64,000 nucleotides of DNA from Levilactobacillus lanxiensis (GCF_016861655.1 NZ_BOLN01000004.1:1-64000); one strand, 5' to 3'; shown: positions 42,962 to 51,345, counted from the first letter of the stretch. The notes: a model not told the origin generated them from the letters alone. Numbers and translations are program-made.

Positions 42962-43157
42962 GTATCAACTTGGGGATGTGCTGCTATACCCGAGCAACTA
43001 TCCCGAATGGTATCTGGTGATAAAGATTTTCAACAAGTATGCGTTATTAAACATTCAGACCAGTGAAGTAGAGGTTAGGAGAGACACACTAGCTGAGTTA
43101 TACGAATGGGGGCACGACGATGAAGTCAAAGTTGATGCTCACATCAAAATAAGATAA
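42924..43157 (+). CDS. Small hypothetical phage protein (pair with 42548)
   Basis: 77 residues. ATG 42924 lies inside the preceding gene without a strong ribosome site, so a slightly later start is possible. Similar in pattern to the 42548 product. Not recognised. Confidence 0.6.
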   Translation: MGAKPLEIQGPDKYQLGDVLLYPSNYPEWYLVIKIFNKYALLNIQTSEVEVRRDTLAELYEWGHDDEVKVDAHIKIR

Positions 43158-43171
43158 AGGGAGATAAGACC

Positions 43172-43603
43172 ATGTCTAAAAAGTTAATCAATGTCGATTT
43201 GAAAGAACTGGCTGAAGGGGCAGTTCAAGAAAAGCTTGATCATGTCATGGAAGAGGTTCTAGAAAACGTGATGAATCCCAACACCGAGGCAAAGAAGAAA
43301 CGTAAGGTGACCATCAACTTGACGATGACGCCGAGTGAGAATCGGGATACCGTCACAGTGGACGCCCAAGTTAAGGCAACACTGACACCAGAGAACTCAG
43401 CTACAGCTACTCTGTTGGTTGGAGTGAATGGTGATGGTGCTGTTGAGGCTAATGAACTTAAGAGCGGCGCCAAAGGGCAAACCTACTTTGATCCTGATGA
43501 TGCCAAGCTTAAGGACGACAAAGGCCAAGAGATTGACAAGGTTGAGGCTAAGACGTCTTCAAAGATTATCGACTTACAAAAACAACAGAAAGAGGCTAAC
43601 TAA
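43172..43603 (+). CDS. Phage protein of the so-called replication terminator family
   Basis: 143 residues from ATG 43172. The pattern LKELAEGAVQEKLDHVMEEVLENVMNPNT, KKKRKVTINL and GAKGQTYFD is seen in phage proteins annotated as 'replication terminator'; that label is not well founded. It is followed by the DUF2303-like gene. Confidence 0.7.
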   Translation: MSKKLINVDLKELAEGAVQEKLDHVMEEVLENVMNPNTEAKKKRKVTINLTMTPSENRDTVTVDAQVKATLTPENSATATLLVGVNGDGAVEANELKSGAKGQTYFDPDDAKLKDDKGQEIDKVEAKTSSKIIDLQKQQKEAN

Positions 43604-43605
43604 TC

Positions 43606-44340
43606 ATGGAAAAAGATGCATTTGAATTTCTAGCAAATCAAGCAACCGTTGCAGCAGGGAAGAGCGTGGCAACTGATAAAGAAGGACACACATTTACAAT
43701 CGGTGGAGAGGTTCGTGAATTTATCCCTGATGACCAACCAGAAACGTTAAAGGTCAGCACTTTAAGCAGTGTCGTTGATTTCATGACGGAAGCGGCCGAT
43801 GCAGCAGTAGGCAAGAACACGCAACTGTTAGTGGAAGTCGTTAGTCCTAGTCGGGTTGTATTAGAGTCAGCACTCGATAAATATGGTCGTCGAAAGCAAT
43901 TAATGGTAGCTCGGGTTTCAAACGATCCGTTTGAATTTGGACGTTGGACTGACCGGGAACAAATGAATATTGCTCTGCAATCGCAGTTCGTTTCTAATGC
44001 TGACCAGGCTACGCTACTGAAGTTTATTGGGAACTACAAGGAGTCGACTGAGCAAGTTGCAACTGATGATGGTGTTACCCAAGTTGCTTCGGTTCGTACT
44101 GGTGCAGCTAGTGTTGGCAACGTCAAGGTTCCTAACCCCGTGCTGCTGGCACCATATCGGACATTTGCTGAAGTTGAGCAACCAGAAAGCCAATTCATTT
44201 TCCGGATGAGGGACCATATGACTAGCGCCTTGTTTGAAGCTGATGGCGGTGCTTGGAAGAATAAAGCAATCTCCAACATCAAGGATTATTTTGTTGAGAA
44301 TCTGGATATTGAAGACGATATCTTCGTGGTATTGGGCTAA
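43606..44340 (+). CDS. DUF2303-like phage protein
   Basis: 244 residues. It matches the DUF2303/YfdQ type by length and by DREQMNIALQSQFV and the C-terminal ...IKDYFVENLDIEDDIFVVLG pattern. Role unknown; in recombination/replication regions of phages. Confidence 0.72.
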   Translation: MEKDAFEFLANQATVAAGKSVATDKEGHTFTIGGEVREFIPDDQPETLKVSTLSSVVDFMTEAADAAVGKNTQLLVEVVSPSRVVLESALDKYGRRKQLMVARVSNDPFEFGRWTDREQMNIALQSQFVSNADQATLLKFIGNYKESTEQVATDDGVTQVASVRTGAASVGNVKVPNPVLLAPYRTFAEVEQPESQFIFRMRDHMTSALFEADGGAWKNKAISNIKDYFVENLDIEDDIFVVLG

Positions 44341-45038
44341 TGCAAATCTTTGGAAATATTCGTAAGCTGTTTAATCACTACCTGATTATTGATTTAAATG
44401 ACGTCGATCCGCCAGATCGGCGGTTAATTGAGGAAAACGCCAACCAATTGGTAGAAGTCCGCTTTGATGATGGTCGGCATATCACAAGGGACCAACGTCG
44501 TAAGATCTACGCGATGCTGGGGGAGATTGACAGCTGGTGTGGTAACTATATCCCAGACCTAACAAAGTCGCAGATGAAGCGAATGTATGCCGTTGACAAG
44601 GGTCTGTACGAAGATTTCTCTCTTAGTGATTGCAGCATTACAATGGCTAGTCGTTTCATTGAGTACTTATTGGCCTTTTGCTTTGCTAACGATGTGCCGT
44701 TTGCTAGTAAGACGGTTGATGTTATTCGGGAGCAATACGGCTGGGACCTGCAATGCCTCAAGTATCACCGTTGCATGATTTGTGGCCGGCATGCAGACAT
44801 TGCCCACGTTCACGCGGTGGGCATCGGCCGTAACCGTAACAAGATTAGTCATGTCGGCAACAACGTTATGGCGTTGTGTAGAGAACACCATCAGGAACAA
44901 CACCGCATCGGTATTGCAACGTTTATGCAACAGAATCAGTTGAAAGGTGTCCGGGTAACGCAAGAGATTGCCGAGATGTTACGACTAGGCAATTGGCGTT
45001 CGGAACGTGGCGAAGAAATTATTTCGACAGAAGAATAG
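44340..45038 (+). CDS. Putative HNH-type nuclease
   Basis: 232 residues; the start overlaps the preceding stop (TAATG). The C-terminal part has CMICGRHADIAHVHAVG, NNVMALCREHHQEQH, an HNH-like zinc/nuclease fold with C-x2-C and C-x2-HH. Such proteins lie near the recombination genes of lactobacillus phages and may be Holliday-junction or nicking nucleases. Confidence 0.8.
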   Translation: MQIFGNIRKLFNHYLIIDLNDVDPPDRRLIEENANQLVEVRFDDGRHITRDQRRKIYAMLGEIDSWCGNYIPDLTKSQMKRMYAVDKGLYEDFSLSDCSITMASRFIEYLLAFCFANDVPFASKTVDVIREQYGWDLQCLKYHRCMICGRHADIAHVHAVGIGRNRNKISHVGNNVMALCREHHQEQHRIGIATFMQQNQLKGVRVTQEIAEMLRLGNWRSERGEEIISTEE

Positions 45039-45051
45039 AGGAGAGGGTTGG

Positions 45052-45285
45052 ATGCTGTTACTCAATGAGAAGACTGGTGCTGTGGTCTTCAAAGGCAAAA
45101 ACCGAGCGGAGTGTAATCGTTGGCGACTTCAGCATTATCGTCGCTGGCGATTACAGAACGCACGCTGGATTAGGCTTCATCCTAGGGTGGAAATGCCCTA
45201 TGCATTAGTGATTATTGACGAAACTAAGCCAATTAGGCCGCTGATATCGGATGCGGAGCTGGATGCACACATGGATTGGAGATGA
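45052..45285 (+). CDS. Small basic phage protein
   Basis: 77 residues from ATG 45052 after GAGGAGAGGG. Rich in Arg and Trp (NRWRLQHYRRWRLQNARWIRL). Not recognised. Confidence 0.6.
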   Translation: MLLLNEKTGAVVFKGKNRAECNRWRLQHYRRWRLQNARWIRLHPRVEMPYALVIIDETKPIRPLISDAELDAHMDWR

Positions 45286-45291
45286 ACCGAG

Positions 45292-45465
45292 TTGGCATCG
45301 GCAACGGAGGAACAAGAGTCGTTTATTCGTACGATTGCGCTGGAACTCAGAGTTTACGAGCCAATGCATCTTAGCAAGTCTGAGGCTAGTCGTTGGATTA
45401 GTGACCATATTGAACAGTACAACGAAATACGAGAGACTCAGTGGAATCAGCTCGATGACTCCTAA
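45292..45465 (+). CDS. Small hypothetical phage protein, TTG start
   Basis: 57 residues from TTG 45292, with GGAG about 14 nt upstream. Acidic and helical (SKSEASRWISDHIEQYNEIR). This pattern (SKSEAS...W) is common in short phage proteins of unknown role. Confidence 0.55.
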   Translation: MASATEEQESFIRTIALELRVYEPMHLSKSEASRWISDHIEQYNEIRETQWNQLDDS

Positions 45466-45515
45466 TCAGTAAGTAAATGATCAGATAGTGGAACGAACGA
45501 AAGGGGCAAAAGGTA

Positions 45516-45719
45516 ATGTACAGCTACAGCAGTGAGCCCAGTTGGGTCATGGTAGACGATAGTAACGGTAATCACGTTTGGATAAACCTCAAGATGATTG
45601 ATTACGTATCCGAGAATAATCCCGGATGGTCAATGGTTTCCATAAATGGAGAAAAATTGTTGGTAAAAATCGATTTTGACAAGTTTGGCAATATCTTGGC
45701 AGGAGGCGAGGCCAAGTGA
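45516..45719 (+). CDS. Small hypothetical phage protein
   Basis: 67 residues, ATG 45516 after AAAGGGGCAAAAGG. Beta-rich, not recognised. It overlaps the next gene (GTGA). Confidence 0.6.
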   Translation: MYSYSSEPSWVMVDDSNGNHVWINLKMIDYVSENNPGWSMVSINGEKLLVKIDFDKFGNILAGGEAK

Positions 45720-46141
45720 TTAAGATGTATCACAAGACGGCGACCATTCAAGCTGAGCAGTTAGACGGTAGCCGAGAGCTTGCAAAGAAGTATGGTATTC
45801 GGATGATGCCGCGGGCCACTGAATCGGGCATGATTGACACACTGGAGGGAACAGTGGTTGCCCATTATGGTGATTGGATTGCCACTGGCGTTGATGGTGA
45901 GCACTGGCCCATTGCTGATGATATTTTCAAAAAGACATATGCCGAACTGCCAACGATTCCTAAGTCAGTCGCTGATTGGATTGAGAAGCGAAAGCATAAT
46001 AATCCACATGACTTGCGGTCAACCTTTGTTTTTTCACCTTATGCTGATTGTAGTAAGTGGTGTGGTGAATGGATTGAATTTCATTCTGAGATATTTGCTC
46101 GTGCGTGGCTAGACGGATATCAAGTTGAGGAAGGTAAATAA
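45716..46141 (+). CDS. PGDYG/DUF1642-like phage protein
   Basis: 141 residues, GTG start overlapping the previous stop. Middle: GTVVAHYGDWIATGVDGEHWPIADDIFKKTY (a PGDYG-type segment); C-terminus: PKSVADWIEK ... ARAWLDGYQVEE, as in DUF1642 proteins. Function unknown. Confidence 0.68.
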   Translation: MIKMYHKTATIQAEQLDGSRELAKKYGIRMMPRATESGMIDTLEGTVVAHYGDWIATGVDGEHWPIADDIFKKTYAELPTIPKSVADWIEKRKHNNPHDLRSTFVFSPYADCSKWCGEWIEFHSEIFARAWLDGYQVEEGK

Positions 46142-46437
46142 TGGGACAACATGAACGGATTCTTGATGCTATTCAGGAAGGCTCTGAAATAGGATTAAGC
46201 AAAGGTTTTGATTATGATGGATCCTTGTATCTCTTTGTTGATAGTGTTGCACAAGTGGCAGGTCTTATAGTCAGACAAATGCTAGTGGAATTTCCTGAGT
46301 TAATCAAACGTAAGATTAAAATCAGTTATACAGAAAGTGATGTTTTTCCCTCAAACGACAATATTAAGTATCCACATAGCCATGTTGAAGTTACGGTTAC
46401 TTGGATGATTGGCGAAGTGAAGGAGGGGCAGAAATGA
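46141..46437 (+). CDS. Hypothetical phage protein
   Basis: 98 residues; TAATG overlap with the previous gene. No recognised domain. Confidence 0.6.
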   Translation: MGQHERILDAIQEGSEIGLSKGFDYDGSLYLFVDSVAQVAGLIVRQMLVEFPELIKRKIKISYTESDVFPSNDNIKYPHSHVEVTVTWMIGEVKEGQK

Positions 46438-46745
46438 ATAATCGATGGCGACGGGTGGCGCGTTTGAAAACGCAACAACAGTATCACGAGCATAGTAAGC
46501 GGCGTCAAGAGTACGCTGGGAATCTCAGTAAACGGACACAGGTGCTAATTGATCAGTTGCCAGAAGCAGCGAATAAGAATCAAAGTATTTCAGCAAATAT
46601 GGTTAAGCTAGGCGAGGCACTAGCGAGACAAGATGAAGTCAATAAGGAGTGTTATGAATTTGAAGAACATCCGGCAATGGGGAAGATTCGGCGTTGGGCG
46701 AAACGCGTCAGAGAATTGTTACCCTGGGGGCATAAACATGCTTGA
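46434..46745 (+). CDS. Hypothetical phage protein, basic, coiled
   Basis: 103 residues from ATG 46434 after GGAGGGGCAGAA; overlaps the previous stop (ATGA). Very basic and helical. Not recognised. Confidence 0.6.
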   Translation: MNNRWRRVARLKTQQQYHEHSKRRQEYAGNLSKRTQVLIDQLPEAANKNQSISANMVKLGEALARQDEVNKECYEFEEHPAMGKIRRWAKRVRELLPWGHKHA

Positions 46746-47076
46746 TATTGGATTGCAAGAGGTCCCAGTTGGGGTATTCACAAGGTCGCTTGACCATCCA
46801 CCAATTAGAGCGTGGATGGTATCGGTGACTGAGTTCAGTTACGAGAAGGAATGGCTTACGGTTAGTCATGAGTATTTAGGGCTCCCAATGGGACTAAACA
46901 GCCAAAAGACAATGTTGAATTTGCTGAAATTTGGATATCAGGGGCTTGGCTTCCGGGTCACCACTTACCGCGATGAACCATTATTCAGGCAGTACGACGT
47001 ATTGAGGGATGATGGATTGAATGCTGCTTTATTACGGCTGTTGGGGCTCCTAGTAAAAAATAAAAAGGGAAGGTGA
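46738..47076 (+). CDS. Hypothetical phage protein
   Basis: 112 residues from ATG 46738 after CTGGGGGCA. The longer frame from 46633 is an overlap of the preceding gene. Not recognised. Confidence 0.6.
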   Translation: MLDIGLQEVPVGVFTRSLDHPPIRAWMVSVTEFSYEKEWLTVSHEYLGLPMGLNSQKTMLNLLKFGYQGLGFRVTTYRDEPLFRQYDVLRDDGLNAALLRLLGLLVKNKKGR

Positions 47077-47080
47077 TCGA

Positions 47081-47467
47081 ATGGATAAAGCAATTTCACA
47101 ATTAATTGACACGTTGAATGGTCAAGTTAGCACCTTGCCACGGCTGGCGAAGGAAGTTTTGCATCAATGGATTGTGAGTCATTATGTATTGGCTGCAATT
47201 TGGCTATTGGTTGGTGTTGGATTAGCGATGGTTGCATTTGCTGTGATTAAAAAAGGATTTGTCACTTATACTGAAAATGTTGTGAAATGGCAGCACCGAG
47301 GCTATGATAATTTCGGCAAGCCAAGCATTTGGGATATGCCAGGGTTTGCTTTTGCCGGAGGACTGGTTACTGCAGCTACGGTGTTGGCTATGGCAGCGGC
47401 AGGAGACAGCTTGTACTCAGCACTAAACCCAATCGTAACTTTGATTAGTAGTTTCACAGATAAGTAG
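47081..47467 (+). CDS. Phage membrane protein with two helices
   Basis: 128 residues, ATG 47081 after AAGGGAAGGTGA. Membrane helices at about 34-56 and 90-108. Not recognised. It lies before the late regulator. Confidence 0.65.
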   Translation: MDKAISQLIDTLNGQVSTLPRLAKEVLHQWIVSHYVLAAIWLLVGVGLAMVAFAVIKKGFVTYTENVVKWQHRGYDNFGKPSIWDMPGFAFAGGLVTAATVLAMAAAGDSLYSALNPIVTLISSFTDK

Positions 47468-47495
47468 TGATATTGTGATAGGAGGGGATGAATTC

Positions 47496-47951
47496 GTGGA
47501 GGAACAATTGTCAGTCAGTGAGAAGATTCATCGAAAGGAAATCAGAAAGTCAGTCAAGCGGTACTTTAGTCAGGACTTTGAGCGATTAGCCCTTCTATCG
47601 GGAACACAGATTTCAGCCTTACAATCACCGCAGTATGACGGCATGCCTAAGGCACCAGGAGTTACGAAGAATTTTGACGATGATATATCTGAACAAGCTG
47701 ATCAGCAGGTTATCTTTGATTGCACCTTGAAGGCCCTTCGAATGATCACTGGTGTTAGCTGTTATATTATTTGGCATTCACTGGTCCAGCATGAGTTGGA
47801 AGGTCAGGTACGGAGACAAATCCATTACCAGCATGCAAGATACATCGAACGAAAGAACGCAGCACTAGAGGAATTTTACTATGCGTTTGTTGGTCAGTTG
47901 AGTAGTCGTGGAATTACGATTCATGATTTGAAATTTAGCAGTTATTTGTAA
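47496..47951 (+). CDS. ArpU family late transcription regulator
   Basis: 151 residues from GTG 47496, preceded by AGGAGGGG; the frame upstream has no ribosome site. The middle (KRYFSQDFERLALLSGTQ) and length match ArpU/RinA-type activators that switch on packaging and structural genes and are typically last before terS. Confidence 0.8.
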   Translation: MEEQLSVSEKIHRKEIRKSVKRYFSQDFERLALLSGTQISALQSPQYDGMPKAPGVTKNFDDDISEQADQQVIFDCTLKALRMITGVSCYIIWHSLVQHELEGQVRRQIHYQHARYIERKNAALEEFYYAFVGQLSSRGITIHDLKFSSYL

Positions 47952-48091
47952 ACGGTATGAATGACCATACTTTTACCGTACTTTTTTACAGTCAAAACGG
48001 TGTATTCTAGTAGTGTGGTCAAGAGGATAATTCTTGCATTTCCATAAGTGTCTCCTTTCAATTGCGCATGCTCTAGCGGTGTGCGTTTTAT
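47952..48091 (+). other. Intergenic start of the tRNA/ncRNA island, no gene seen
   Basis: AT-rich, T-rich stretch between the ArpU-like gene and the first phage tRNA. No promoter pair or reading frame is convincing. Confidence 0.4.
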
Positions 48092-48163
48092 GGCGGGGCA
48101 AAGCGGTGGTCGCTTGCTAGGGTCATATCCTAGATAGTAGTGGTTCAATTCCACTCTCCGCAA
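48092..48163 (+). tRNA. Phage tRNA with anticodon CAT (Met or Ile2)
   Basis: D-arm AAGC/GCTT, anticodon stem CTAGG/CCTAG around loop GTCATAT (anticodon CAT), T-arm AGTGG/CCACT with loop TTCAATT. Acceptor GGCGGGG pairs at six of seven positions with CTCCGCA; the outermost pair is G-A. Confidence 0.75.
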
Positions 48164-48677
48164 TTAAACATTTAAGCTGGTGTATAAGGGACTGATACTC
48201 CCGCCCAGTTGCGTGGCTGTAAGATGGACGATAAGCCGTCTGCTAGGGATACCTGGTGGATTGTTAAGCCCCAGTGGCTGGCCTGAAAGAAAGGGCTTCG
48301 CATGTCACGTAGGTAACAAGTTGGAAGACAAATGCATTGACGGATTCGTGCTCACAATACCTCATCTTCAGTCAACGATAGTGTAGTAACTATTGGAACC
48401 ACGGAGAAGAACTAATAAGAGCATTGGTAGTTGAACTGGCAACACCGGGTATAAGAATTCAGTCAAGTACAAGTAGGGGTAATCTACGTTACAAAATATG
48501 CAGACTATTTGAAAATGCCTATATTCCCTGAAAGTTGCCGGTATCATTCCGGCTCGGACCATTAAAAGCGTTGACAGCGTGTGGGTCGCTCCTACACGTA
48601 GGCGTTAACGCTCGTTCGGTTGCACAAAATGTCTGAAACTAAAGTGATCTACGCAAACCAATGCGGAATGTTTATGT
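48164..48677 (+). other. Unexplained structured non-coding stretch in the prophage
   Basis: 514 nt with no gene of credible length. Many stable hairpins: GGGACTGATACTCCC, GACG...CGTC, AAGCCC...GGGCTT with nested CCAG/CTGG, GCCGG TATCATT CCGGC (a T-arm-like fold at 48537-48553) and AGCGTT...AACGCT. It may hold degenerate tRNAs or a distinct RNA. Confidence 0.5.
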
Positions 48678-48753
48678 TGGATTCTTAGCTCAGTAGGGTA
48701 GAGCACCTGACTTTTAATCAGGGAGTCGCTGGTTCAATTCCAGCAGAATCCAT
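48678..48753 (+). tRNA. Phage tRNA-Lys (TTT)
   Basis: Acceptor TGGATTC/GAATCCA, D-arm AGCTCAGTAGGGTAGAGC, anticodon stem CCTGA/TCAGG around loop CTTTTAA (anticodon TTT), T-arm CTGGTTCAATTCCAG. A clean tRNA. Confidence 0.93.
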
Positions 48754-48777
48754 TAATTTGCGTTATGGGAGGCTACA

Positions 48778-48984
48778 ATGCGAGACGAAAGTGTTTTGAT
48801 TAGTGAGTTGGAGTCTGAGAAGAAAAACGTGAATGATAAGTACAACCGATTAGATGAATTTATCGACAAGCATGGTGATGAGATTAAAAAGCCACAGCTT
48901 GAAGCGATGAAGCTCCAACGTACTGCGATGCTAATCTATGTATACTCACTAGCATTGCGAATGGAATTGTTAAAACAGTCATAG
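48778..48984 (+). CDS. Small helical phage protein
   Basis: 68 residues from ATG 48778 after GGGAGG. Two helices (SELESEKKNVNDKYNRLDEFI and LEAMKLQRTAMLIYVYSLALRM). It resembles short phage proteins with a coiled pair of helices; no function can be given. It lies between tRNA genes. Confidence 0.65.
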   Translation: MRDESVLISELESEKKNVNDKYNRLDEFIDKHGDEIKKPQLEAMKLQRTAMLIYVYSLALRMELLKQS

Positions 48985-48996
48985 GTTATTATCTAT

Positions 48997-49129
48997 ATTA
49001 CGGTGGCGGAATAGGTAGACGTACTGAAGTAAAGCAGACTATGGCGGAGTTGCTCTATTGACTCACCTGAGTCACCATGTAACTTTTCTTCGGATAGAGT
49101 ATGTAAGGTGCAAATCCTTACCCGTAATG
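48997..49129 (+). other. Degenerate or interrupted class II tRNA-like gene
   Basis: ATTACGG (48997-49003) pairs with CCGTAAT (49122-49128). The D-arm GGCGGAATAGGTAGACG is of Leu/Ser class and a T-arm is present (49103-49121). Between D- and T-arms are about 80 nt that form CTCTAT...ATAGAG with an inner GACTC/GAGTC hairpin instead of a normal anticodon arm. Confidence 0.55.
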
Positions 49130-49169
49130 TTGCTGTAGTCAGCAAACTTGATTCTGATCTGTATTCTTC

Positions 49170-49224
49170 CTTTCTGGCTACCGTCGCTGGTGCTTGGTTG
49201 TGGGTTCGATTCCCATAGGCGGTA
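49170..49224 (+). other. tRNA remnant: T-arm and 3' acceptor only
   Basis: GTGGG TTCGATT CCCAT is a perfect T-arm (49200-49216) followed by AGGCGGTA. A matching 5' strand (ACCGTC) is only about 20 nt upstream, so D- and anticodon arms are missing. Confidence 0.5.
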
Positions 49225-49309
49225 TTAGCAATTCAAGTTGAGAAGGTCTGGGGACGCCCTATGAACCAGAAATACCGTGACGACGAGAATTAAGGCTTAG
49301 ATTGTTAGT

Positions 49310-49390
49310 GTGACTGCAGTCCAATTGGTAGGGCAACTAGCTACTTAAAAGAGTAGTCAGTATGTTGAAGGTTCGAGTCCTTCCAGTCAT
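49310..49390 (+). tRNA. Phage tRNA-like gene, anticodon unclear
   Basis: Acceptor GTGACTG (49310-49316) pairs with CAGTCAT, D-arm GTCC AATTGGTA GGGC, T-arm GAAGG TTCGAGT CCTTC. The anticodon arm (CTACT...AGTAG) has an abnormal loop and preceding bases, so the anticodon cannot be assigned. Confidence 0.5.
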
Positions 49391-49521
49391 GTAGAATCAG
49401 GAAAAATAAAATACTATTGCTTAACGCTGATTCTAGGCTCGGATGATTCCGGGTCTATTTTTGTATAACTAAGGCGCTCAGAGGTGTTTATGAGAATTAA
49501 GCGGGCACAGGAGGGATGGAC

Positions 49522-49725
49522 ATGCATCATATGATTTATCCAACTGTTGTGGACGGTGTCATTTATGGTGGAAGCTGGGGAAACATACACTTGAGCTTAT
49601 CGACCGGTAAAATACATTTAAGAATTAAGTGTTGGTCCAAGTCGGAGCTAAAAACAGGCGGCTTACTTTGGACGATACGTTATCGATTATTATGCAATGA
49701 ACAAAGTACCAAAGGAACACGTTAA
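49522..49725 (+). CDS. Small hypothetical phage protein
   Basis: 67 residues from ATG 49522, 6 nt after AGGAGGG. Beta-rich N-terminus. Not recognised. Confidence 0.55.
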   Translation: MHHMIYPTVVDGVIYGGSWGNIHLSLSTGKIHLRIKCWSKSELKTGGLLWTIRYRLLCNEQSTKGTR

Positions 49726-49740
49726 GCAGTCAGAAATGGA

Positions 49741-49830
49741 ATGATTGCAATGAAGAAGTATGAATATGGCAATTGTGCGCTATTGTTTTTGATGGTCCTG
49801 ACAGTTGTTCTAATTGGGCTATTACCATGA
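49741..49830 (+). CDS. Tiny membrane peptide
   Basis: 29 residues (MIAMKKYEYGNCALLFLMVL..., one helix). The stop overlaps the ATG at 49827 (ATGA). The ribosome site is weak, so it is tentative. Confidence 0.4.
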   Translation: MIAMKKYEYGNCALLFLMVLTVVLIGLLP

Positions 49831-50000
49831 AGCACACAGAGTATGGCTATGTAAGCCCAGCTGAGGATAAGTGTTTTAGAGACCTAGAACATTGGTTGAG
49901 TGAGGTAAAGCGTGAGGGGAGGTCTGGTGGTCATGATGTGGTACCCAAGCACGAAAGAAATGAAGGACGAATTCCGAGAGCAGTACAGAGAAGCGATTAG
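49827..50000 (+). CDS. Small hypothetical phage protein, overlaps the next gene
   Basis: 57 residues from ATG 49827 (coupled to the tiny peptide). Its last 68 nt overlap the gene at 49933 in another frame. Only the first half looks protein-like. Confidence 0.35.
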   Translation: MKHTEYGYVSPAEDKCFRDLEHWLSEVKREGRSGGHDVVPKHERNEGRIPRAVQRSD

Positions 50001-50223
50001 TGATATTTGTTGTCAATGTCAGGATGGAACACCGACTAAGCTTACGGTTTCTTCAGATAATCAGTGGTATAGCATTTTTGTTAAGGCATCAATGGACTAT
50101 CTTAACCTGCGTGATGAGTGTAATGCCTATGCAAGGGAACATGGCGTTTTTCAAAAGAATGCTCCAACTGTGTATATCAGTAAAAACACGCAGTATGGTG
50201 ACATTGTTTTTATGGTGATGTGA
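49933..50223 (+). CDS. Hypothetical phage protein
   Basis: 96 residues from ATG 49933, after GAGGGGAGG. Contains CCQCQDG. Not recognised. Before the packaging genes. Confidence 0.6.
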   Translation: MMWYPSTKEMKDEFREQYREAISDICCQCQDGTPTKLTVSSDNQWYSIFVKASMDYLNLRDECNAYAREHGVFQKNAPTVYISKNTQYGDIVFMVM

Positions 50224-50256
50224 AGGAGAACTTGTTTTTAAGAAGGAGATGCCAAT

Positions 50257-50511
50257 ATGGATAAAGAGAAATTTTTAGCCTTGTTTGACGACAAGATTAA
50301 AGAAGTAGCTAATCAGGATTCTGTTCGGGCCGCAACGCTTGAGCAGGAAATCAAGGATGGAACCATGGATGCGACGGTGAACAACGCAGTTACGGTTATG
50401 AGATATACGCTTGATCAAAGCTTAAAGGCAGGATTCAATGATAATCAATCGTTCTTCATGGCTTGCAAGATGGCGGGAATCGAGATTGAAGCCCCCTACG
50501 CTCAAGACTAG
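50257..50511 (+). CDS. Hypothetical phage protein
   Basis: 84 residues from ATG 50257 after AAGAAGGAGA. Helical and acidic. Not recognised. It directly precedes terS. Confidence 0.65.
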   Translation: MDKEKFLALFDDKIKEVANQDSVRAATLEQEIKDGTMDATVNNAVTVMRYTLDQSLKAGFNDNQSFFMACKMAGIEIEAPYAQD

Positions 50512-50529
50512 TTTGGTGCGTGATATGTA

Positions 50530-51345
50530 ATGGAGTTATGGGATAAAATCAGAGAGGACTTCGAGACGTCCGTTGCAACGCCGAAGGAGCTTGCCGAAAA
50601 GTATGGCGTTAAGGTAACTACCTTACGTAGCCGTAAGAGTCGCGAACATTGGCAGCGTTCAGGGGATTCACCTCCCGCAGCGAAAAAGAAGCGCAACGTT
50701 GCAACTCGCAACGAAAGTGTTGCACTGCAACGCAATGCCGTTGCAGCTGCTGATATGGTTGAGTCTAGTGACTTGAATGATAGACAAAAGCTATTTTGTC
50801 TTTACTATCTGCAGAGATACAACGCTAGTTGGGCATATCAGAAAGTTTATGGTTGTGACTATGATACGGCGCGCACTAACGGAAGTCGCTTACTCACTAA
50901 CACTAACGTTAAAAAAGTTTTGGCGGAACTGAAGAAGCGACAACAGGTTGACCTGTATTTAACGGCCGATGATATTCTTGCCGGTTATGCCAAGCAGGCG
51001 TTCTCCAGCATGGGAGACGTACTGGATTATAACGTTCAGAAAGAGCTCGTTACCGACAACGAGGGTAACGTTGAGCTTGATACAGATGACAATCCGATTA
51101 GCCGTCATATTGCAGACATTTACTTGAAGCCAAGTGAAGAGATTGACTGGTCACTAGTTCAGGAGATTCATCGCGGACGTGAGGGACTCGTTGTTAAGCT
51201 TTACGATAAGCAGAAGGCCATGCGTGAATTAATTGATCGGCTGCCTGAAGCTAAACATGGTGACGGTGTTCGTGATGGATTCTTAGGAGCAATTGTTAAC
51301 CGTTCGAAAAAAAGTGATGAGGCTGACGGCAAGAAAAAAGAGTAG
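50530..51345 (+). CDS. terS: Terminase small subunit
   Basis: 271 residues. An HTH at the N-terminus (TPKELAEKYGVKVTTLRSRK), then the terminase-2 pattern LNDRQKLFCLYYLQRYNASWAYQKVYG and LLTNTNVKKVLAEL. It recognises the packaging site. Unusually, the next gene on the same strand, terL, is separated from it by an opposite-strand recombinase gene. Confidence 0.92.
   Translation: MELWDKIREDFETSVATPKELAEKYGVKVTTLRSRKSREHWQRSGDSPPAAKKKRNVATRNESVALQRNAVAAADMVESSDLNDRQKLFCLYYLQRYNASWAYQKVYGCDYDTARTNGSRLLTNTNVKKVLAELKKRQQVDLYLTADDILAGYAKQAFSSMGDVLDYNVQKELVTDNEGNVELDTDDNPISRHIADIYLKPSEEIDWSLVQEIHRGREGLVVKLYDKQKAMRELIDRLPEAKHGDGVRDGFLGAIVNRSKKSDEADGKKKE

Noticed and set aside
48180-48562. Short frames in the phage ncRNA island
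   Set aside because: They lack ribosome sites and cross several stable hairpins.
47952-49515. Retron, diversity-generating element or group I/II intron
   Set aside because: No reverse transcriptase, homing nuclease or recognisable intron core in or near the region.
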